The notes: generated by a model from the letters alone, not told the origin. DNA of 64,000 nt from Ornithinimicrobium sp. F0845 (GCF_023015765.1 NZ_JALKAL010000001.1:481478-545477); one strand, 5' to 3'; counted from the first letter of the stretch, positions 1 to 15,761 are shown. Made by a program: numbers and translations.

Positions 1-494
<494 letters not shown>

Positions 495-506
495 GTCGTA
501 TGCCGT

Positions 507-537
507 GGGGCCGGCCGGGTGCACACCCGCCGGCCCC
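507..537 (+). other. rpoB-rpoC intercistronic hairpin
   Basis: GGGGCCGGCCGGGTG at 507-521 pairs with CACCCGCCGGCCCC at 524-537, leaving one bulged C and a minimal loop. No U-tract follows. It may modulate or process the rpoBC message rather than end it, because rpoC has no obvious promoter of its own nearby. A GTATGCCG octamer lies just upstream at 498-505. Confidence 0.5.
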
Positions 538-606
538 GCGGACCCGGCCACACGTCATACCCAAGTCTTTAACGCTTTTCCACGAGATCACGAGAGAAGG
601 ATCCAC

Positions 607-4512
<3,906 letters not shown>

Positions 4513-4527
4513 TCCGCTGATCCACCG

Positions 4528-4577
4528 CCGAGGGGCGAGTATGCCGTACGGAACCGTGCGTCATACTCGCCCCTCGG
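4528..4577 (+). terminator. Terminator-like hairpin after rpoC
   Basis: A perfect 16-bp stem is formed by CCGAGGGGCGAGTATG (4528-4543) and CATACTCGCCCCTCGG (4562-4577) around an 18-nt loop. It lies 16 bases after the rpoC stop and only a short TCGTTGG follows, the U-poor form common in actinobacteria. The left arm overlaps a GTATGCCG octamer at 4539-4546. It separates rpoBC from the acetyltransferase gene that begins 25 bases later. Confidence 0.8.
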
Positions 4578-4602
4578 TCGTTGGTCCCGGCTGGTCGGCC
4601 TC

Positions 4603-5271
4603 GTGGCAGACTCACCTGCCGTGAGCAGCGCAGAGCGGTCCGAGGGCGTCGACCGAGCCGTCCAGGGTGCCGTCGCCGCGGTGCGGGCGGCGCTGCCCCT
4701 GACCACCGCTCGTTGCACGCTGCGGGAGGTGGGTGCGGGCGACGCCCGTGCGCTCCACGCCTATCGCAGCGACCCGCAGGTGATCCGCTTCCTGGGTCAC
4801 CCGCCGCTCGACGTCGACGGGGTGGGGGAGCTGCTGACACGGTGGCGGAACGACCCCACCGGCGTGAGCGTGGTGGCCGAGCTGCACGGACCGGAGTCGG
4901 CGCTGCCCGGCGACACCACCACGCGGCTCGTCGGGGACGTCCGGGTGCGGTTCCGCACCGCATCGGCGATGGCGCCGGCGACCACGGACGCGGTCGAGGC
5001 GGCTGTCGGCTATGCCTTCCACCCGGAGTTCCACGGCCAGGGGCTGGCGACCGAGTGTGTCCGGGCCGTGCTCAGGGCCGTCCTCGGTGCCGGCGCCCGC
5101 CGCGTCACGGCCCGAGTCTTCGCGCCCGCGACGCCCTCCTCACGGCTCCTGGCCAGGCTCGGCTTCTCCCGCGACGGAGTGGACCGCGCGGCCGTCCTGG
5201 CCCCGGATGGGGCACACTGGTGGGACGACGAGCTCTGGAGCCTGCTGCCGGAGGACGGGAGTATGCCGTAG
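4603..5271 (+). CDS. GNAT-family N-acetyltransferase
   Basis: The product resembles ribosomal-protein-alanine (RimJ/RimL type) acetyltransferases, which move an acetyl group from acetyl-CoA to an amine. The segment LTTARCTLREVGAGDARALHAYRSD is the usual N-terminal strand and helix, and GYAFHPEFHGQGLATE with the following helix is the acetyl-CoA binding motif A. The C-terminal strand LARLGFSRDG is also typical. The start chosen is GTG 4603 (222 aa); GTG 4621 is an alternative. The substrate cannot be told from sequence. It sits between the rpoC hairpin and the str operon promoter, so it is probably transcribed alone. A GTATGCCG octamer overlaps its last codons. Confidence 0.85.
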   Translation: MADSPAVSSAERSEGVDRAVQGAVAAVRAALPLTTARCTLREVGAGDARALHAYRSDPQVIRFLGHPPLDVDGVGELLTRWRNDPTGVSVVAELHGPESALPGDTTTRLVGDVRVRFRTASAMAPATTDAVEAAVGYAFHPEFHGQGLATECVRAVLRAVLGAGARRVTARVFAPATPSSRLLARLGFSRDGVDRAAVLAPDGAHWWDDELWSLLPEDGSMP

Positions 5272-5298
5272 GTCACGGGCGTGGGCGCCCGCCTGAAT

Positions 5299-5327
5299 TT
5301 GGTGCATACCACGCACGCCGGTAGTCT
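5299..5327 (+). promoter_or_regulatory. Putative promoter of the str operon (rpsL)
   Basis: A -35 like TTGGTG (5299-5304) and a -10 TAGTCT (5322-5327) are separated by exactly 17 bases. Transcription would begin near 5334, leaving a leader of about 250 nt before rpsL. The whole 5272-5584 gap holds no gene; this promoter and the leader hairpin downstream are all I see in it. Confidence 0.6.
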
Positions 5328-5339
5328 TGAGGCTTGTGT

Positions 5340-5358
5340 GCGTAGGCCTCGCCTGCGC
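5340..5358 (+). promoter_or_regulatory. Hairpin in the rpsL leader
   Basis: GCGTAGGC (5340-5347) pairs with GCCTGCGC (5351-5358) with one G-U pair, just after the predicted transcription start. The leader is long (about 250 nt) and G/C-rich, so a folded regulatory leader for ribosomal protein synthesis is possible. No known riboswitch was recognised. Confidence 0.35.
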
Positions 5359-5584
5359 GCGTGTCGCCGGGCTAGGTCCTGGTGGCAGCCACCTCTCGCC
5401 GGGCAGCCCCGCTTGAGTCCACCCATCACCATCTCGCATGGCGGTGCCGTGGCCTCTGGGGGAAGTGCAGGGGAGAGCACCGGTCCGACACACCCGAGCT
5501 CGGGGGCGGCGGGCCGGCACACCAAGGAGCGTGAACCGTCAGTGATGACGGCCAGCGCAGACAACATCGACTGACGGAGAATCA

Positions 5585-5959
5585 GTGCCCACAATCAACC
5601 AGCTCGTCCGCAAGGGGCGCCAGGACAAGGTCAAGAAGACCAACAGTCCCGCCCTCAAGGGCAACCCGCAGCGCCGCGGCGTCTGCACCCGTGTCTACAC
5701 CACCACCCCCAAGAAGCCGAACTCCGCCCTGCGCAAGGTCGCTCGCGTGAAGCTGACCAGCGGCGTCGAGGTCACGGCCTACATCCCGGGCGTGGGTCAC
5801 AACCTGCAGGAGCACTCGATCGTGCTCGTCCGTGGTGGCCGCGTGAAGGACCTCCCCGGTGTTCGCTACAAGATCGTCCGCGGCTCGCTCGACACCCAGG
5901 GTGTCAAGGGCCGCAACCAGGCTCGTTCCCGGTACGGCGCGAAGAAGGAGAAGAAGTAA
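5585..5959 (+). CDS. rpsL: 30S ribosomal protein S12
   Basis: S12 sits at the decoding centre of the small subunit and is the classical streptomycin-resistance target. The protein is 124 residues with the signature [17 protein letters not shown]. Lys43 and Lys88, the residues altered in many resistant strains, are both wild type here, as is Pro91. Translation starts at GTG 5585 with a GGAG just upstream. It is the first gene of the str operon and its TAA overlaps the ATG of rpsG by one base (TAATG), pointing to coupled translation. Confidence 0.98.
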   Translation: MPTINQLVRKGRQDKVKKTNSPALKGNPQRRGVCTRVYTTTPKKPNSALRKVARVKLTSGVEVTAYIPGVGHNLQEHSIVLVRGGRVKDLPGVRYKIVRGSLDTQGVKGRNQARSRYGAKKEKK

Positions 5960-6429
5960 TGCCTCGTAAGGGCCCCGCTCCCAAGCGTCCGCTGATCTCC
6001 GACCCCGTCTACGGGTCGACCCTGGTCACCCAGCTTGTCAACAAGATCCTCGTGGACGGCAAGAAGTCCGTCGCCGAGACCATCGTCTACGGGGCGATGG
6101 AGGGTGTCCGCGCCAAGACCGGCACCGACCCGGTGGCCACGCTCAAGCGTGCCCTGGACAACGTCCGTCCCGCGCTGGAGGTCAAGAGCCGCCGCGTCGG
6201 TGGTGCGACCTACCAGGTGCCGATCGAGGTCAAGCCCGGCCGGTCCACCACGCTGGCCCTGCGCTGGCTCGTCGGCTACGCGCGGCAGCGTCGTGAGAAG
6301 ACGATGACCGAGCGTCTGATGAACGAGATCCTGGACGCCAGCAACGGTCTGGGTGCCGCGGTGAAGCGCCGTGAGGACACGCACAAGATGGCCGAGGCCA
6401 ACAAGGCCTTCGCCCACTACCGCTGGTGA
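5959..6429 (+). CDS. rpsG: 30S ribosomal protein S7
   Basis: S7 nucleates assembly of the 3' major domain of 16S rRNA and lines the E site. The 156-residue product begins [20 protein letters not shown] and contains the conserved [18 protein letters not shown] segment. In many bacteria S7 is the autoregulator of the str operon. It overlaps rpsL by one base and is followed by fusA after 57 bases. Confidence 0.98.
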   Translation: MPRKGPAPKRPLISDPVYGSTLVTQLVNKILVDGKKSVAETIVYGAMEGVRAKTGTDPVATLKRALDNVRPALEVKSRRVGGATYQVPIEVKPGRSTTLALRWLVGYARQRREKTMTERLMNEILDASNGLGAAVKRREDTHKMAEANKAFAHYRW

Positions 6430-6486
6430 CGCTGGTCTGACGACCGCGACCACCCGACATACGCAACGAGCTAGAGAAGAGAGACT

Positions 6487-8589
<2,103 letters not shown>

Positions 8590-8593
8590 GCAG

Positions 8594-8599
8594 TAGACT
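8594..8599 (+). promoter_or_regulatory. Possible tuf promoter -10 element
   Basis: TAGACT directly follows the fusA stop codon and leaves a leader of about 90 nt before tuf. No convincing -35 is seen, so this rests on the TAnnnT form alone, the same hexamer found upstream of infA. A separate promoter would explain the higher EF-Tu output usual in bacteria. Confidence 0.35.
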
Positions 8600-8696
8600 C
8601 CCCACCGGAGTTTCGACCACCACAACTTGCAAGATGTCGCCACCACGACAAAGGAAACAGTGGCGATGACACATCCGAGTCCTGAGGAGGACCCAA

Positions 8697-9893
<1,197 letters not shown>

Positions 9894-9916
9894 CCCTGAC
9901 GCACTGAGCTCCACAG

Positions 9917-9949
9917 AGGGCCCGCAACCTGTCACAGGTTGCGGGCCCT
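9917..9949 (+). terminator. Terminator hairpin after tuf
   Basis: AGGGCCCGCAACCTGT (9917-9932) and its exact complement (9934-9949) form a 16-bp inverted repeat around one central base, followed by TTCTG. It lies 24 bases past the tuf stop and should end the str operon message. Confidence 0.85.
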
Positions 9950-9957
9950 TCTGCGTC

Positions 9958-10289
9958 CCCCCAATTTTCGTAGTGGTTTTGTTGGCCGTGCCCGCATTTT
10001 CGTAGTGGTTTTGTCGTTCCTACCCGCACCCTTGTGGTGCTGTTGCCCCAGACCACTGTCCGAGGGAACTCCGCCCACCAGGCAGATCCCCGGTCAACGT
10101 CCTCTGTCTCCCGAACCGGTCGCCGCGTCTCGTGCGCGCCAAGTGCAGCGGCTCTTGACGCCAGGGCCGTGCTCCGCGTCAAGAGTCGGTGCAGTCGCGG
10201 CGCGGAGGGGCGGGTGGATGCGGCCATCGCCTACAAAACCCCTGCAAAAAGGCGTGGAGCGGCAGCAAAACCTCCCTCAAAATTGGGGG
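9958..10289. repeat. Repeat element with 11-bp terminal inverted repeats and nested 32-bp units
   Basis: The 332-bp stretch is bounded by CCCCCAATTTT (9958-9968) and its exact reverse complement (10279-10289). Inside the left end the motif TTTTCGTAGTGGTTTTGT starts at 9965 and again at 9997, a period of 32 bases, and a decayed third copy follows in phase. Inside the right end, on the other strand, the GGTTTTG motif recurs with the same 32-base period (10233-10240 and 10265-10272). The middle holds a 12-bp inverted repeat built on CTCTTGACGC (10150-10187). No transposase or target duplication is visible. It looks like a non-coding, MITE-like or REP-like element and occupies most of the 9894-10276 gap. 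Confidence 0.65.
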
Positions 10290-10834
10290 AGGTCGGGGTC
10301 CGCGCCTCCGGGGTTGCAGCGGCTCTGGACCAGCTCCGGGGTGTCCACCACCGGCCGCCAGGGCTCCAGGTGCCAGACGTCCTTCGTGGGGGCGAACAGG
10401 ATGTGACAGGTCAGCTGGTCGGCCATGCCCGGGGTCTGTGCGTCCGGCTCCAGGGCGACCACCTCGGCCCAGGCGGTGTCGTCGACCCCCGCGAGGCCGC
10501 AGCGCCGCAGCAGGGCGCTGGGCGTGACCTCGAGCGACGGCCGGCCGTCGACGTCGATCCAGACCACCCCGTCGATCAGGGTGCTGCCGCTGGTGCAGGG
10601 GGCCGGTGTCCCGCTGGTGGTCGCAGCGTCGTCGCCGGGGAGTGCGGTCCTCGTGCTCGTCCCGGCCTCGTCGGGAGCCGTTGACTCCATCGGGGCGAGG
10701 TCGTCCTCGTGACCGGAGGTCGGTGCCGCACCCACCGGACCGTTGGCGGCGGGGGAGGAACAGGCGGCGGTGAGTGCCGTCATACTGCCGATGAGGAGGA
10801 TCGCGACCCTGGTCGGGACGGGGTTGGGTGGCAC
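10277..10834 (-). CDS. Putative lipoprotein, DUF2599-like C-terminus
   Basis: The 185-residue product has a short lipoprotein signal with lipobox LTAAC (Cys25), so it is probably anchored outside the membrane. A Ser/Thr/Pro/Asp-rich linker runs to about residue 78. The C-terminal half (LIDGVVWIDVDGRPSLEVTP, WAEVVALEP, QLTCHILFA, LEPWRPVV and a final CNPGG) resembles my memory of the DUF2599 domain, whose function is unknown. The start is GTG at 10834; an inner ATG would cut the signal peptide. The last codons and the stop lie inside the right end of the repeat element, which may therefore have supplied the present C-terminus. Function is not known. Confidence 0.7.
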   Translation of the reverse strand: MPPNPVPTRVAILLIGSMTALTAACSSPAANGPVGAAPTSGHEDDLAPMESTAPDEAGTSTRTALPGDDAATTSGTPAPCTSGSTLIDGVVWIDVDGRPSLEVTPSALLRRCGLAGVDDTAWAEVVALEPDAQTPGMADQLTCHILFAPTKDVWHLEPWRPVVDTPELVQSRCNPGGADPDLPQF

Positions 10835-10942
10835 CTGATCGACCCTATGCCCGGCGGGGCAATTCGCAGCACCGGGGAGGATCGGGGTAGCGTCGGGGGG
10901 CGGCGCCTGCCGAGGCGCCGGATGACCGAGTGAAGGAGAGCT

Positions 10943-11512
10943 ATGGCGGAGCTAGATGGCTCGATGAGTGGTGAGTGGCGTTTTGACCCCGAGCACACCC
11001 GGGTGGGCTTCTCGGCCAAGCACGCGATGATCACCACGGTGCGAGGGGCCTTCAACGACGTCGAGGGCATCATCCAGCTCGACACAGACAACCTCAGCAA
11101 CTCCACAGTGACGGTCCGGCTGCAGGCGGCCAGCGTCGACACGCGCAACGAGAAGCGCGATGCGCACCTGCGTAGCCCGGACTTCTTCGACATCGAGACC
11201 TACCCCGAGATCGTCTTCACGAGCACCACGATCGACGAGGTGGAGGAGAACAACTTCATGGTGGTCGGGGACCTGACCATCCGCGACACCACCAAGCAGG
11301 TCGCGATCCCGATCGTGCTGCTGGGCGTGAGCCGTGACCCGATGGGCAACCTCCGCGCCGGCTTCGAGGCCACGCGTCGGCTCAACCGGCGTGACTACGG
11401 CCTGGAGTGGAACCTGCCCCTGGACACCGGCGGCGTGCTGGTCTCCGAGAAGGTCACGCTCGAGTTCGAGATCTCGGCCATCAAGACCGAGGGCGAGGCC
11501 CAGGAGGGCTGA
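10943..11512 (+). CDS. YceI family protein
   Basis: YceI proteins are lipocalin-like beta barrels that bind long polyisoprenoid or amphiphilic ligands. The 189-residue product has no signal peptide, so it is likely cytoplasmic or cell-associated. Typical segments are GEWRFDPEHTRVGFSAKH, RDAHLRSPDFFDIETYPEI, GDLTIRDTTKQVAIP and RRDYGLEWN. GAAGGAGAG is an excellent ribosome binding site before ATG 10943. It stands alone between the lipoprotein gene and the S10 operon and ends in a hairpin. Confidence 0.9.
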   Translation: MAELDGSMSGEWRFDPEHTRVGFSAKHAMITTVRGAFNDVEGIIQLDTDNLSNSTVTVRLQAASVDTRNEKRDAHLRSPDFFDIETYPEIVFTSTTIDEVEENNFMVVGDLTIRDTTKQVAIPIVLLGVSRDPMGNLRAGFEATRRLNRRDYGLEWNLPLDTGGVLVSEKVTLEFEISAIKTEGEAQEG

Positions 11513-11560
11513 ACGACCGGGCGCCGCGTGCTGCACAGCACCCCGTGGCGTCCGCAACAT

Positions 11561-11597
11561 CGTGGGACCCCAGCCCAATGCGGGCCGGGGTCCCACG
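11561..11597 (+). terminator. Terminator hairpin after yceI
   Basis: CGTGGGACCCC (11561-11571) pairs with GGGGTCCCACG (11587-11597), with an inner GCCC/GGGC helix, followed by TCTCGATTT. It separates the YceI gene from the S10 leader. Confidence 0.8.
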
Positions 11598-11610
11598 TCT
11601 CGATTTGGGC

Positions 11611-11639
11611 TGTGCCGCCCAGACGTGGCACACTAGACA
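11611..11639 (+). promoter_or_regulatory. Putative S10 operon promoter region
   Basis: TAGACA at 11634-11639 is a possible -10 and a weak TGTGCC lies 17 bases upstream. TGTGCC and GGCACA also form an inverted repeat here. Transcription from this point would give a leader of about 250 nt before rpsJ. The -35 is poor, so confidence is modest. Confidence 0.35.
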
Positions 11640-11775
11640 GGTTGCTTGACGCACGGTGCTGACCCATGTCGGTCCCGTCAGCCACCCAGCACGCTCGAAG
11701 TGCGCCCCAATGTCGGGGTGTGAGGGCGGGCGGAGGCAGCTCAAGCCCCGGTCAGGCCGGGCTCCGAACACTCAT

Positions 11776-11801
11776 CACCAGCAGACTTCGGTCTTCTGGT
11801 G
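11776..11801 (+). promoter_or_regulatory. UUCG-capped hairpin in the S10 leader
   Basis: CACCAG (11776-11781) pairs with CTGGTG (11796-11801) and AGAC pairs with GTCT around a TTCG tetraloop, with a single C/T mismatch between the two helices. UUCG loops closed by C-G are exceptionally stable in RNA. It sits about 95 bases before rpsJ in the 11513-11894 gap, which otherwise holds only the yceI terminator and the promoter region. A leader structure for autogenous control by a ribosomal protein is a reasonable guess. Confidence 0.5.
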
Positions 11802-11894
11802 CCTGGCGGCAGGGCGACACGCCCGACCGCGGGGGTCGGAGGTCACCTGAGCGGCCGAAAGCCAGTAGTACGACGAGAGAGAGTCAGACAAGCG

Positions 11895-12203
11895 ATGGCG
11901 GGACAGAAGATCCGCATCCGGCTGAAGTCCTATGACCACGAGGTCATCGACAGCTCGGCGCGCAAGATTGTCGACACGGTCACCCGTGCCGGCGCGACCG
12001 TGGTGGGCCCGGTGCCGTTGCCGACGGAGAAGAACGTGTTCTGCGTCATCCGGTCGCCCCACAAGTACAAGGACAGCCGCGAGCACTTTGAGATGCGTAC
12101 GCACAAGCGTCTGATCGACATCGTCGACCCGACGCCGAAGGCCGTCGACTCGCTCATGCGACTCGACCTGCCGGCTGACGTCAACATCGAGATCAAGCTG
12201 TAA
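11895..12203 (+). CDS. rpsJ: 30S ribosomal protein S10
   Basis: S10 belongs to the head of the small subunit and, as NusE, also joins antitermination complexes. The product is 102 residues starting [19 protein letters not shown] at ATG 11895; the frame is open further upstream but that part has no S10 similarity and would cover the leader hairpin. The conserved [11 protein letters not shown] and [14 protein letters not shown] loops are present. It is the first gene of the S10 operon. Confidence 0.97.
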   Translation: MAGQKIRIRLKSYDHEVIDSSARKIVDTVTRAGATVVGPVPLPTEKNVFCVIRSPHKYKDSREHFEMRTHKRLIDIVDPTPKAVDSLMRLDLPADVNIEIKL

Positions 12204-12213
12204 GGGCACCACC

Positions 12214-12870
12214 ATGACTGCTACTACCGAACGCGCCGTCAAGGGCGTCCTCGGCGAGAAGCTCGGCATGACCCAGGTCTGGGACGCCGACAACCGCCTG
12301 GTGCCCGTGACCGTGATCAAGGCCGGCCCGTGCGTCGTCACCCAGGTGCGCAACGCCGAGTCCGACGGCTACAACGCGATCCAGATCGCCTTCGGTGCGA
12401 TCGACCCGCGCAAGGTCAACCAGCCCACCAAGGGCCACTTCGAGAAGGCCGGGGTCACCCCGCGCCGCTACGTCGCCGAGCTGCGCACGAGCGACGCCGC
12501 CGACTACGAGGTCGGCCAGGAGTTCACCGTCGAGACGTTCGAGAGCGGCCAGACCGTGGACGTCACCGGCAAGACCAAGGGCAAGGGTTTCGCCGGCGTC
12601 ATGAAGCGGCACGGGTTCGCCGGTGTCAGCTCCTCGCACGGTGCGCACCGCAACCACCGCAAGCCCGGTTCCATCGGCGGGGCGTCGACCCCGGGTCGCG
12701 TCTTCCGCGGCCAGCGCATGGCCGGCCGCATGGGTGGCGAGCGCCAGACCACCCAGAACCTCACCATCCACGCCGTGGACGCCGACAAGGGCCTGCTGCT
12801 CATCAAGGGTGCCGTTCCGGGCCCGCGCGGCAGCGTCGTCCTCGTCCGCACCGCAGCCAAGGGGGCCTGA
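12214..12870 (+). CDS. rplC: 50S ribosomal protein L3
   Basis: L3 binds near the 3' end of 23S rRNA and its loop reaches toward the peptidyl transferase centre. The 218-residue product begins [20 protein letters not shown] and contains the core loop ([16 protein letters not shown] and [19 protein letters not shown]). It starts 10 bases after rpsJ and ends 4 bases before rplD. Confidence 0.98.
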   Translation: MTATTERAVKGVLGEKLGMTQVWDADNRLVPVTVIKAGPCVVTQVRNAESDGYNAIQIAFGAIDPRKVNQPTKGHFEKAGVTPRRYVAELRTSDAADYEVGQEFTVETFESGQTVDVTGKTKGKGFAGVMKRHGFAGVSSSHGAHRNHRKPGSIGGASTPGRVFRGQRMAGRMGGERQTTQNLTIHAVDADKGLLLIKGAVPGPRGSVVLVRTAAKGA

Positions 12871-12874
12871 CGCG

Positions 12875-13894
12875 ATGACGACCATCACCATCACCAAGCC
12901 GACCGGCGGCGACGCCGGCACCGTGGAGCTGCCCGCCGAGATCTTCGACGTGCAGACCAACGTGCCGCTGATCCACCAGGTCGTCGTGGCCCAGCTGGCC
13001 GCGGCCCGCCAGGGCACCCACGCCACCAAGACCCGCGGCGAGGTCCGCGGCGGTGGCCGCAAGCCCTACCGCCAGAAGGGCACCGGCCGCGCCCGCCAGG
13101 GCTCGACCCGCGCGCCGCAGTTCGCCGGCGGTGGCGTCGTGCACGGCCCGCAGCCGCGTGACTACAGCCAGCGGACCCCGAAGAAGATGAAGGCCGCCGC
13201 CCTGCGCGGTGCCCTCTCCGACCGGGCCCGCCACGGCCGGATCCACTGCCTCACCGCGGTCGTCGAGGGGGACACCCCCTCCACCAAGACCGCCTGGGCG
13301 GCGCTGAGCGGCCTCACCGAGCGCCCGAACGTGCTCGTGGTCGTGGACCGCGCCGACGAGATCGGTCTGAAGAGCCTGCGCAACCTCGCCGAGGTGCACG
13401 TCCTGTTCGTCGACCAGCTCAACACGTATGACGTGCTGTGCGCTGACGATGTCGTGTTCACCCAGGCGGCGCTCACCTCCTTCATCGAGGGCCGCAAGGT
13501 CGCCGGTGCCGCCGAGGTCGAGGTCGCGGAGGAGGCTCCGGTCGCCGAGGCCGCCGAGGTCGAGGTCGCGGAGGAGGCTCCGGTGGCAGAGGCCGCCGAG
13601 GTCGAGGCTGACGACGCCGAGGTCGCGACGCTGGTCGACGGTGGCTTCGGCTCCGACTCGGCCGCCCCGACCGAGGACGGCGCGGCCCCCGAGGGCTTCA
13701 CCGTCAAGGGCAACAAGGACTCGATGAAGTACCACGTCGAGGGCTCCCGCTGGTACGACCAGACGGAGGCCGAGGTGTGGTTCCGCACCGCCGAGGCTGC
13801 AGAGGCCGCTGGCTTCGAGCCGGCGGGCGGCGCTGCCGCCCAGTCCGCCGACACCGGCCTCGCGCTGGGCACCGATGAGGAGGGCACCAAGTGA
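12875..13894 (+). CDS. rplD: 50S ribosomal protein L4 with C-terminal acidic repeats and a sunset-like domain
   Basis: L4 lines the polypeptide exit tunnel. The start is ATG 12875, four bases after rplC; the in-frame extension upstream lies wholly inside rplC and is not used. The product is 339 residues, while L4 is usually about 200-225. Residues 1-210 are normal L4, including the tunnel loop [19 protein letters not shown]. Residues 212-244 hold two copies of a 14-residue acidic unit plus part of a third, encoded by 42-bp direct repeats. Residues 273-318 form a small domain with [18 protein letters not shown] and [17 protein letters not shown] recall this pattern as the sunset domain, found fused to some actinobacterial ribosomal and other proteins; its role is not known to me. 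rplW overlaps by 4 bases. Confidence 0.95.
   Translation: MTTITITKPTGGDAGTVELPAEIFDVQTNVPLIHQVVVAQLAAARQGTHATKTRGEVRGGGRKPYRQKGTGRARQGSTRAPQFAGGGVVHGPQPRDYSQRTPKKMKAAALRGALSDRARHGRIHCLTAVVEGDTPSTKTAWAALSGLTERPNVLVVVDRADEIGLKSLRNLAEVHVLFVDQLNTYDVLCADDVVFTQAALTSFIEGRKVAGAAEVEVAEEAPVAEAAEVEVAEEAPVAEAAEVEADDAEVATLVDGGFGSDSAAPTEDGAAPEGFTVKGNKDSMKYHVEGSRWYDQTEAEVWFRTAEAAEAAGFEPAGGAAAQSADTGLALGTDEEGTK
13508..13606 (+). repeat. 42-bp tandem repeats inside rplD
   Basis: Two nearly identical 42-bp units (13508-13549 and 13550-13591) and a partial third encode the acidic unit [14 protein letters not shown]. The copies differ only at a few bases near the end of the unit, so the duplication is recent or kept uniform. 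Copy number could vary between strains without breaking the frame. Confidence 0.9.
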
Positions 13895-14196
13895 GCACCG
13901 CACTCGAGGCCAACAAGGACCCGCGCGAGATCCTGATCTCCCCGGTCGTCTCGGAGAAGGCCTACACGCTGCTGGACCAGGGCAAGTACACCTTCGTGGT
14001 GGACCCCCGGGCCAACAAGTCCGAGATCAAGCGGGCCGTGGAGTCGATCTTCGACGTCAAGGTCGAGTCGGTCCACACGCTGAACCGCGTGGGCAAGACC
14101 CGCCGCACCCGGTTCGGCCTGGGCAAGCGCAAGGACACCAAGCGGGCGATCGTCACGCTTCGCGAAGGCACCATCGACATCTTCGGCACGCTCTGA
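13891..14196 (+). CDS. rplW: 50S ribosomal protein L23
   Basis: L23 sits at the tunnel exit and is the docking site for trigger factor and the signal recognition particle. The product is 101 residues with [15 protein letters not shown] and the [16 protein letters not shown] region. GTG 13891 overlaps the rplD stop (GTGA), implying coupled translation. It precedes rplB by 38 bases. Confidence 0.97.
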   Translation: MSTALEANKDPREILISPVVSEKAYTLLDQGKYTFVVDPRANKSEIKRAVESIFDVKVESVHTLNRVGKTRRTRFGLGKRKDTKRAIVTLREGTIDIFGTL

Positions 14197-14234
14197 GCCG
14201 GTAGTCGAGACGAGAACCGAGGATTTCTTAAACC

Positions 14235-15071
14235 ATGGCTATTCGTAAGTACAAGCCGACAACGCCGGGCCGTCGCGGCTCCAGCGTCGCCGACTTCGTC
14301 GAGGTGACTCGCTCCACGCCGGAGAAGTCACTGGTCCGTCCGCTGACCAAGTCCGGTGGACGCAACAACTCCGGCCGCATCACCACCCGCCACATCGGTG
14401 GTGGCCACAAGCGTGCCTACCGCGTGATCGACTTCCGTCGCCACGACAAGGACGGCGTGCCCGCCAAGGTGGCGCACATCGAGTACGACCCGAACCGCAC
14501 CGCGCGTATCGCGCTGCTGCACTACGCGGACGGCGAGAAGCGCTACATCATCGCGCCGAACAAGCTCCGCCAGGGCGACGCGATCGAGCAGGGGCCCTCG
14601 GCCGACATCAAGCCGGGCAACAACCTGCCGCTGCGCAACATCCCGGTCGGTACCGTCATCCACGCCATCGAGCTCAAGCCGGGTGGCGGCGCGAAGATCG
14701 CCCGCTCCGCCGGCACCCGCGTGCAGCTCGTCGCCAAGGACGGCCCCTACGCCCAGCTGCGTATGCCGTCCGGTGAGATCCGCAACGTGGACGCCCGCTG
14801 CCGCGCCACCGTCGGCGAGGTCGGCAACGCCGAGCAGAGCAACATCAACTGGGGCAAGGCCGGCCGCATGCGGTGGAAGGGCAAGCGCCCCTCCGTCCGT
14901 GGTGTCGTGATGAACCCCGTCGACCACCCGCACGGTGGTGGAGAGGGCAAGACCTCCGGTGGTCGTCACCCGGTCAGCCCGTGGGGTCAGCCTGAGGGCC
15001 GCACCCGTCGTCCGAACAAGCCCAGCGACAAGCTCATCGTTCGTCGCCGCCGCACCGGCAAGAAGCGCTGA
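14235..15071 (+). CDS. rplB: 50S ribosomal protein L2
   Basis: L2 is needed for subunit joining and for peptidyl transfer. The 278-residue product has the RNA-binding N-terminal domain ([26 protein letters not shown]) and the universally conserved C-terminal [13 protein letters not shown] loop with its functional histidines. Spacing and strand place it in the S10 operon. Confidence 0.98.
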   Translation: MAIRKYKPTTPGRRGSSVADFVEVTRSTPEKSLVRPLTKSGGRNNSGRITTRHIGGGHKRAYRVIDFRRHDKDGVPAKVAHIEYDPNRTARIALLHYADGEKRYIIAPNKLRQGDAIEQGPSADIKPGNNLPLRNIPVGTVIHAIELKPGGGAKIARSAGTRVQLVAKDGPYAQLRMPSGEIRNVDARCRATVGEVGNAEQSNINWGKAGRMRWKGKRPSVRGVVMNPVDHPHGGGEGKTSGGRHPVSPWGQPEGRTRRPNKPSDKLIVRRRRTGKKR

Positions 15072-15090
15072 GTAGGGAGCAAGCGAACAC

Positions 15091-15372
15091 ATGCCTCGTA
15101 GTCTGAAGAAGGGCCCCTTCGTTGACGACCACCTCGTCAAGAAGGTCGAAGCCCAGAACGAAGTCGGCACCAAGAACGTCATCAAGACCTGGTCCCGCCG
15201 GTCGATGATCACCCCCGACATGCTCGGCCACACCCTGGCCGTGCACGACGGCCGCAAGCACATCCCGGTCTTCGTGACCGAGTCGATGGTCGGCCACAAG
15301 TTGGGTGAGTTCGCTCCGACCCGGACCTTCAAGGGTCACGAGAAGGACGACAAGAAGGGTCGCCGTCGATGA
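15091..15372 (+). CDS. rpsS: 30S ribosomal protein S19
   Basis: S19 pairs with S13 in the small-subunit head. The 93-residue product begins [15 protein letters not shown] and has the typical [26 protein letters not shown] block. Its stop overlaps the first possible start of rplV by 4 bases. Confidence 0.98.
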   Translation: MPRSLKKGPFVDDHLVKKVEAQNEVGTKNVIKTWSRRSMITPDMLGHTLAVHDGRKHIPVFVTESMVGHKLGEFAPTRTFKGHEKDDKKGRRR

Positions 15373-15761
15373 CCAACCACACCACTGAGGAAACCACCAT
15401 GGAAGCCAGGGCACAGGCGCGGTTCGTCCGCGTCACCCCGCAGAAGGCTCGCCGTGTCGTGGACATGATCCGCGGCAAGTCGGCCGACGAGGCCATCGCG
15501 GTCCTGCGGTTCGCGCCGCAGGGCGCGAGCGAGCCAGTGCTGAAGGTGCTGAACAGCGCCATCGCCAACGCCCGCTACGCCGCCGAGCAGACGGCCCAGC
15601 CGTTCGACGAGCACCAGCTCGTCGTGACCGCGGCCTTCGTCGACGAGGGCCCGACCATGAAGCGGTTCCGTCCGCGCGCCCAGGGCCGCGCCAGCCGCAT
15701 CCTCAAGCGCACCAGCCACATCACCGTGCTGGTGGGCGAGAAGCAGGGAGGTGCCCGCTAA
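15369..15761 (+). CDS. rplV: 50S ribosomal protein L22
   Basis: L22 reaches into the exit tunnel opposite L4 and is a macrolide-resistance site. The product is 130 residues from ATG 15369, which overlaps rpsS (ATGA). ATG 15399 is an alternative with a GAGG eight bases upstream and would give a 120-residue protein that loses only a Thr-rich leader. [20 protein letters not shown] and the C-terminal beta-hairpin [15 protein letters not shown] are clear. Confidence 0.96.
   Translation: MTNHTTEETTMEARAQARFVRVTPQKARRVVDMIRGKSADEAIAVLRFAPQGASEPVLKVLNSAIANARYAAEQTAQPFDEHQLVVTAAFVDEGPTMKRFRPRAQGRASRILKRTSHITVLVGEKQGGAR

Noticed and set aside
9963-10060. A CRISPR-like array, because of the regular 32-base spacing
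   Set aside because: Only two clear units and one decayed one; spacers are short and partly conserved, and no cas genes are near.
12623-12874. An in-frame upstream start for L4
   Set aside because: It lies entirely inside rplC in another frame; the L4 N-terminus and operon spacing favour ATG 12875.
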